NCBI RefSeq assembly: GCF_002161285.1
Contig: NZ_NFHH01000001.1
Coordinates: 186,001 to 250,000 of the forward strand
Reading direction: 5' to 3'
DNA length: 64,000 bases
Origin: Blautia sp. An81
GTDB lineage: Bacteria > Bacillota > Clostridia > Lachnospirales > Lachnospiraceae
Part shown: positions 59,744-64,000 of the stretch, in pieces
Position numbering within the stretch: the first letter of the stretch is position 1
Layout of the letters: each line of letters starts with the position of its first letter
The notes under the pieces: model-generated
Seen by the model: only the letters and a program-made list of their open reading frames with translations
Databases searched by the model: none
Told to the model about the DNA's origin: nothing
Position numbers and translations under genes: made by a program

Positions 59744-59759
59744 ATGATATCGATATCAT
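59744..59759. promoter_or_regulatory. Perfect 16-bp palindrome, probable ScrR operator
   Basis: ATGATATCGATATCAT is self-complementary with a central CG, as in LacI-family operators. It overlaps the scrR stop codon and lies upstream of the scrA -35. With the second site at 59633-59646 it could support looping repression. Confidence 0.7.
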
Positions 59760-60790
59760 TTATCTTCATTCACAAGCTGGAAGCCCAGCTTCATCTCAAT
59801 GGGAATCTTTTCCCCTCTTTCAATTACATCCAGCAGCAGCTCTGCCCCTCGTATCCCACTGGTCTTGTAGCCGAAGTGTACTGTGGGGATCCCTCCAGTG
59901 ACAGCCTTCAAGAACTGGTTATCTCCAAAACCTGTGATCCGCGTGCCGCTGCTGTCCAAAATATATTTCATCCTTGTTCCAGAATTCTGGATACTCTGGG
60001 GAATCCGCTCTTCACTGCAGGCGTGAAGGGCCTCTATGGCTCCTGCGGCTATGGTATCTGTGGCACAGGAAATTATGGCAATATCTTTCTTCTTTTCCAA
60101 AAGGTCCAAAGCAGCCTGATACCCAGATTCCATAGTAAACTGAGATTTTCTGGTATACCCCTCTTCCAGTTCTACACCTTCTGCCCGCAGACCTGCACGA
60201 AAACCGTCTTCTCTGGCAGCACCTACGGCCTTGTCTTCCCTGGTCACTCCGATATAGGCAACTTTCCCTTTTCCTCTGACAGAATCCGCCACAATCTTTC
60301 CCATGGCTTTTCCTGCTCCATAGTCATCATGATAAATACAGTTGGCATATTTTGTATACTGTCCCACTACCACTACCGGAACTTTGGATTCTTTCAGGAA
60401 TTTCTTATGTTCTCCGGTGATCATCGTTCCAATAAGCACTATACCATCTACCGGATAACTTTCAAAAAGCTTCAGATAGGTAATCTCCTTTGCCGGCTGA
60501 TTATCTGTACTGGCCAGAAGCATCTGGTAGCCCCGCCGGGACAGGACCTGCTCAATCCCTGCTGTTACCCGGCTAATGGATTCTGAGTTGATTTTGGGCA
60601 CTACCACTCCTACCAGACAAGCTCTTTTTGTCCTCAGGATCCTGGCCTGAGCAGAAGGCTGATAGCCAGTTTCCTCAATTACCTTTTTTATCTGTTCTTT
60701 TTTTTCATCACTTACATAACCGCCGTTAAGGTATCGGGATACAGCCGCACTGGATACCCCGGCAAGCTGCGCAATTTCTTTAATGGTCAT
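59756..60790 (-). CDS. scrR: LacI-family sucrose operon regulator
   Basis: 344 residues. N-terminal helix-turn-helix MTIKEIAQLAGVSSAAVSRYLNGGYVSD with the hinge helix YQPSAQARILRT, then a periplasmic-binding-like sensor domain (ACLVGVVVPKINSESISRVTAG ... GFGDNQFLKAVTGGIPTVH). Directly upstream of scrA and in the same direction; most likely the sucrose-responsive repressor. Confidence 0.9.
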   Translation of the reverse strand: MTIKEIAQLAGVSSAAVSRYLNGGYVSDEKKEQIKKVIEETGYQPSAQARILRTKRACLVGVVVPKINSESISRVTAGIEQVLSRRGYQMLLASTDNQPAKEITYLKLFESYPVDGIVLIGTMITGEHKKFLKESKVPVVVVGQYTKYANCIYHDDYGAGKAMGKIVADSVRGKGKVAYIGVTREDKAVGAAREDGFRAGLRAEGVELEEGYTRKSQFTMESGYQAALDLLEKKKDIAIISCATDTIAAGAIEALHACSEERIPQSIQNSGTRMKYILDSSGTRITGFGDNQFLKAVTGGIPTVHFGYKTSGIRGAELLLDVIERGEKIPIEMKLGFQLVNEDK

Positions 60791-60837
60791 TTCTCCATTT
60801 CCTTCCCCTTTTATTTTTTGTCAGGTCAGGCGGACAT

Positions 60838-61386
60838 TTATCTGCGGCGTTCCGCCCATTCCTCCTCCAGTATGGACATAAGGATATCATCTCCATAATT
60901 TTCTCCGTCTTTCACTGCATCCCGGAGCACTCCTTCTCTTTGGAATCCCGCCTTTTCATAGGCTCTTATTGCTCTGGGATTAAAGGAAAAAACATCCAGC
61001 TCCACTCTATGAAGGTTGATCTCCTGAAAAGCAAACTCCAGGGTATTTTCTATGGCCCAGGAGCCGATCCCCTTTCCACATTCCTCAGGATGAAAGATGG
61101 CGATCCGGAAGTTTGCCTTTCTTAAATCCCAGTCTATTTCATTGAGTACGCTCTCCCCCATAATCTCTCCTTTGGGAGAAAAAATCAAAAAGTCATATCG
61201 ATTTTTGTCCTCTACACAGTTTTTCAGGAATCCCACCACTTCATCATGGGAAAAATCTGTCCTGCTGCCTGTGAGCCTGGATACCTCCGGATCAAAAGGC
61301 TGAAAGTTATTCCTGTAATATTCCTCTGCGTCCTCTTTTCTGGCCAGGCGCAGGCGATAGCCGTCTTTCTCATATACCTTATCCAT
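60838..61386 (-). CDS. GNAT N-acetyltransferase (RimJ-like)
   Basis: 182 residues from the ATG at 61386, eight bases after GGAG. RimJ/RimL-like features: LRLARKEDAEEYYRNNFQP, RIAIFHPEECGKGIGSWAIENTLEFAF (acetyl-CoA loop) and YEKAGFQREGVLRDAVKDG. Substrate unknown. Followed 47 bases later by scrR in the same direction. Confidence 0.88.
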   Translation of the reverse strand: MDKVYEKDGYRLRLARKEDAEEYYRNNFQPFDPEVSRLTGSRTDFSHDEVVGFLKNCVEDKNRYDFLIFSPKGEIMGESVLNEIDWDLRKANFRIAIFHPEECGKGIGSWAIENTLEFAFQEINLHRVELDVFSFNPRAIRAYEKAGFQREGVLRDAVKDGENYGDDILMSILEEEWAERRR

Positions 61387-61450
61387 ATTTCTGTCTCCTA
61401 TCCTGTTCATTGCTATACTCATGAACTAAGTTTCTCGAAACTTTCCTTAT

Positions 61451-61975
61451 TCAAATCTCATACTCATACAGATTAAAGTCCGCCCAGCCTGTATCCTCAT
61501 AGAAAATATTTAAAGAACCGGCGTATTGAAATCCCACTTTCTCATAGAGCCTTTCCGCCGGCAGATTTCCCTCTAATACGTCAAGACGAAGGGCTTTCAG
61601 CCCCATATCCTCTGCAATCTTCACAGCCTCTTCCATCATCCTTGTCCCAAGTCCTCTGCCTGAAAATCCAGGGTGTACCCCAAAGGTATGTACGGTCATA
61701 ACCTCACCTGGTCCAGCCTGGGTTTTCCAGGATATTTCCTGATATCTCTCATTGCATACCAGATTCAGGATCATACAGGCGGCAATCTTTCCCTCTGCTT
61801 CTCCAATATACAGTTCTTTCTTTTCCAGGGCTTCTTTGAGCATTTCTTCCCTAGGATAAATATCTTTTTTCCATCCCGGCTTATATTCTGCATTCTGTAC
61901 TTCTTCAATAAGGGAATCATAGAAAGCTTTTACTTTCTCTAGCTCTTCTACACTTCCGATTCTTATGGTAAACAT
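61451..61975 (-). CDS. GNAT N-acetyltransferase
   Basis: 174 residues. The acetyl-CoA binding segment is VHTFGVHPGFSGRGLGTRMMEEAVKIA, followed by LRLDVLEGNLPAERLYEKVGFQYAG, a standard GNAT fold. Substrate unknown. Start preceded by AAAGGAG. Second of a run of acetyltransferase genes at 60.8-63.7 kb. Confidence 0.9.
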   Translation of the reverse strand: MFTIRIGSVEELEKVKAFYDSLIEEVQNAEYKPGWKKDIYPREEMLKEALEKKELYIGEAEGKIAACMILNLVCNERYQEISWKTQAGPGEVMTVHTFGVHPGFSGRGLGTRMMEEAVKIAEDMGLKALRLDVLEGNLPAERLYEKVGFQYAGSLNIFYEDTGWADFNLYEYEI

Positions 61976-62004
61976 GTCTTGTCTCCTTTAAAAATCCACT
62001 TTGG

Positions 62005-62464
62005 TCACATGCCGAATTCTTCCGGGTAGGTCACTGCTCCGTTGACAGGCGCCCCCTCCTCCCTTAGTTTCATCGCCATAAAATTAGGAGAGGGAATTCC
62101 TTCAGGAACCTGGATTCCCAGTTGTTCTGCAGGAATATAGCCGAATCTGGGATAATATTTCTCACTGCCCAGCACCAAAGAATAGGAATATCCCAGCTCT
62201 CTGGAACTTAGGTTTTACTGACAGAGGCGCCAGCACAAGTACCGTATCCTCTCCCACCTTTGTTCTGGTAAACAGGATGTGCCCGGCCAGTTCCCCATCT
62301 ATTTCCGCCACCAGAGATAATTCCGGTACAAAAGCAGAACCCTTTCTTAAAGCTTCTACCAGGTCCTGTTCATTGCCGTCTGCATGTTCTGCCGTTTCAA
62401 AAGCTTCCTTGACAAGTTTATATACTTCTTCATAATCTTTCTCAATTTCCTGTCTGATCTCCAT
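62005..62464 (-). pseudogene. GNAT acetyltransferase broken by a small internal deletion/frameshift
   Basis: The first frame (MEIRQEIEKDYEEVYKLVKE ... LAPLSVKPKFQRAG) ends at a premature TGA at 62164-62162, just inside the acetyl-CoA motif. A second frame resumes at once with ELGYSYSLVLGSEKYYPRFG and runs to FMAMKLREEGAPVNGAVTYPEEFGM, stop at 62005. About 15 residues of the Q/RxxGxG loop and following helix are missing. Because the frame also shifts, the loss is not a multiple of three. A start at 62464 follows GGAGG. The encoded enzyme should be inactive. Confidence 0.85.
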
Positions 62465-62484
62465 AGCTACCTCCAAAATTTCTG

Positions 62485-63120
62485 TTAAAGTTTATTATCT
62501 TCTATCTCTTCCTCCAGTCTTTTTATCACATGGCTCATCATAAAATAAATGGTCTCATAATGAACGTAATCCAGGATATTCTCGTCCCACATAAACTTCA
62601 GCATTGCCGGAAACTCCTCATCGGAATACCAGAACTGGAAAACCGCCGGCAGGAAGGGAAAAATTCCCAGACGGAAGCTCACATCTCCAACCCTCTCCGG
62701 AATACCTCCCAGCCTTTCACAGGCTCTGGCCAGCTCCCTGGTCTTCCCGTCAAAAAATTCTACTGATTTCTGAAAGATATTTCCTACTGTCCCGGAAGAA
62801 AATACCGTTCCCTTCAGACTGGTCAGACTGACAAATTTTCCTGAGAGCCGGCAATCCGGCTTTGAATCGCAGAGCACGTCATAGATGGACATAGCCTCAT
62901 TATAGCTGGTCTGGTCCCAGTTTCCCTCTGCCTTCTTCTGCACCTGTATTTCTCCGGTTTTCCGATTTATCTGATAGGGACTGTTTACAAAAGTTATATA
63001 GATATAATCTGCATTACAGGCCAGCTGAAATTTCTCTATCATTTTTTCCTGGTCATATCGGAGAAATCTCTCTGCCATCTGTTCCTGCATAATCTGGTAA
63101 TTAGACTTCTGCATTTTCAT
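62485..63120 (-). CDS. DUF3786-type protein
   Basis: 211 residues without signal peptide or membrane helix. Recognisable segments are YIYITFVNSPYQINRKTGEI, YNEAMSIYDVLCDSKPDCRLSGKFVSLTSLKG and FPAVFQFWYSDEEFPAMLKFMWDENILDYVHYETIYFMMSHV. I recall this pattern as DUF3786, found in anaerobes; no function known. It lies 20 bases upstream of the broken acetyltransferase gene. Confidence 0.7.
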   Translation of the reverse strand: MKMQKSNYQIMQEQMAERFLRYDQEKMIEKFQLACNADYIYITFVNSPYQINRKTGEIQVQKKAEGNWDQTSYNEAMSIYDVLCDSKPDCRLSGKFVSLTSLKGTVFSSGTVGNIFQKSVEFFDGKTRELARACERLGGIPERVGDVSFRLGIFPFLPAVFQFWYSDEEFPAMLKFMWDENILDYVHYETIYFMMSHVIKRLEEEIEDNKL

Positions 63121-63172
63121 TCCCTCCCTGGTCTCTTTTCTGTTTCTATCTTTCTAAAATCTTCTGAGTTTA

Positions 63173-63679
63173 TTATCCGTCAATGCATTTCCCATAGATA
63201 CAAAGATCATAAATTTTGTCACCTTTGGTAACTACCTTTTTCATAATACCTTCCAGCATAAATCCATTTTTCTCCAATACTTTTCTGGACGCTGTGTTAG
63301 GCTCATAAACCAGTCCAGTAATACGGATAAGATCCAGTTCCTTATAGGCCAAAGGGCATATCTGTTTCACCGCTTCTGTCATGATTCCCCTGGAATAGTA
63401 TTCTTTTTTCAGCATATAGCCGATTTCTCCGTCTCTTCTGTAAACGTCTTCTTTTTTCTCCACAGAAATATTCCCTACGATCTTCCCATCTGCCAGGATT
63501 GCCCGAAAAACGCCTTCTTTTCCTTCCTGCTTCTCTGCCATGTTGATCCACCACTGGGCGTTGTCCTCTGTATATGGGTAGGGCAGACGGTCAGACAAGA
63601 ACTGCCGGTCTGCATTGTGGCATATTTCCGCCAGTTCCTTTTTGTCCTCCAAAACCCATGGTCTCAATTCTATTTTCAT
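63173..63679 (-). CDS. GNAT N-acetyltransferase (RimJ/RimL-like)
   Basis: 168 residues. Features: LRPWVLEDKKELAEICHNADRQFLSDRLPYPYTEDNAQWWI, GEIGYMLKKEYYSRGIMTEAVKQIC (acetyl-CoA loop, here YYSRGIM) and NTASRKVLEKNGFMLEGIMKK. Typical of the RimJ/RimL or spermidine-type group; substrate unknown. Confidence 0.9.
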   Translation of the reverse strand: MKIELRPWVLEDKKELAEICHNADRQFLSDRLPYPYTEDNAQWWINMAEKQEGKEGVFRAILADGKIVGNISVEKKEDVYRRDGEIGYMLKKEYYSRGIMTEAVKQICPLAYKELDLIRITGLVYEPNTASRKVLEKNGFMLEGIMKKVVTKGDKIYDLCIYGKCIDG

Positions 63680-63769
63680 GAGGTATCCTCTCCTTTTCTT
63701 TACTCCATTCGTTAATTTAAGCTGGATTCATCTATCCTAAACGTGCTTTCCGAGTTCATAGGCCTCTTT

Positions 63770-64000
63770 CTATGCTTCCCCGAACATGCTCTCAAGGAAA
63801 AGAATCCTATTGTCTTCTGCAAAAACTTCTGCTTCTACTCCGTAGGGAAGGACGCATCTTGGATAGGCATGGCCGAAATTCACATTATATACAATGGATA
63901 ATTCCGGATTTCCCACAGCTTCCCGGTATACTTGTTTATACTTTTCATAGAAAACTTCGTCCTGAGGTTTTCCCGCCAGGATTCCTGTGATTTCTTCAAA
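63770..64000 (-). CDS. S66-family LD-carboxypeptidase, C-terminal part (runs off the window)
   Basis: 77 codons of the 3' end, open to base 64000: FEEITGILAGKPQDEVFYEK, then SIVYNVNFGHAYPRCVLPYGVEAEV, ending LFLESMFGEA. The NVNFGHAYPRCVLPYGV segment matches the C-terminal domain with the catalytic His of S66 peptidases (LdcA/MccF type), which trim murein tetrapeptides or inactivate microcin-like compounds. Family call from this segment only. Confidence 0.75.
   Translation of the reverse strand, partial: FEEITGILAGKPQDEVFYEKYKQVYREAVGNPELSIVYNVNFGHAYPRCVLPYGVEAEVFAEDNRILFLESMFGEA

Noticed and set aside
60838-63679. Genomic island made of acetyltransferase genes
   Set aside because: The genes are unlike one another, no integrase, repeats or attachment site was seen, and codon use appears like the surroundings by eye.

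Overview
The window looks like a chromosomal segment of a Gram-positive anaerobe of the Lachnospiraceae (Clostridia), of the Blautia/Dorea/Mediterraneibacter type. This is inferred from AGGAGG-type ribosome sites before nearly every gene, TTGACA/TATAAT promoters, a rimP-nusA-ylxR-ylxQ-infB operon, a Tad pilus locus without an outer-membrane secretin, a fused PotCD polyamine transporter and a selenium-dependent molybdenum hydroxylase maturation cluster. No lineage was tested by search. There is no rRNA, CRISPR array or intact transposase; three tRNA genes (Glu, Leu, Thr) are present.

Layout. 1-3367 (minus): the transcription/translation operon rimP, nusA, ylxR, ylxQ and the 5' part of infB, with its promoter and leader hairpin. 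3394-19100 (minus): an apparent single operon, read from 19034 down to 3394. It encodes a Tad (type IVc) pilus machine (TadZ, TadA, TadB, TadC, Flp-like pilin, two TadE-like pseudopilins, a large TadG-like protein, a TadV prepilin peptidase) and continues into a signalling module: a TPR/WG-repeat protein, an FHA protein, a PP2C phosphatase, a 55-residue membrane protein and a transmembrane Ser/Thr kinase with an extracellular propeller. 19136-25325 (minus): an operon of a PAP2 phosphatase, a ParE/ParC-type topoisomerase and a transglutaminase-like lipoprotein; its promoter has a LexA-like box in the spacer. 25361-26430 (plus): tRNA-Glu and a PHP-domain phosphoesterase.

26513-32707 (minus): patatin-like lipase, exopolyphosphatase and polyphosphate kinase; a mobile-looking inverted-repeat element; a truncated gene; and an sdpRI immunity operon with a palindromic operator. 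32803-39969 (minus): tRNA-Leu, LysA-type decarboxylase, a HAD phosphatase, pyruvate kinase with a long structured 3' region, a catalytically dead rhomboid-like protein, a CorA-type transporter and a lactonase-type propeller protein. 40034-44779 (plus): potA, potB, a fused potCD and an RluA-type pseudouridine synthase. 44778-50836 (minus): a MacB-like efflux system, two small conserved proteins, a second copy of the inverted-repeat element and trpS. 50912-52409: a methyltransferase divergent from luxS.

52383-55470 (minus): the selenium/molybdenum hydroxylase maturation operon (DUF3343, yedF, yqeB, yqeC-mocA fusion). 55569-56055: tRNA-Thr followed by a non-coding array of six 52-53 nt hairpin repeats. 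56140-60790 (minus): a sucrose operon (scrR, scrA, scrB) with LacI/CcpA-type operators. 60838-64000 (minus): a run of GNAT acetyltransferases, one of them broken by an internal deletion, a DUF3786 protein and the end of an S66 peptidase gene.

The strongest candidates for something unusual are the Tad pilus operon carrying its own kinase/phosphatase/FHA module, which resembles the PpkA/PppA/Fha control of type VI secretion, and the hairpin-repeat array after tRNA-Thr.
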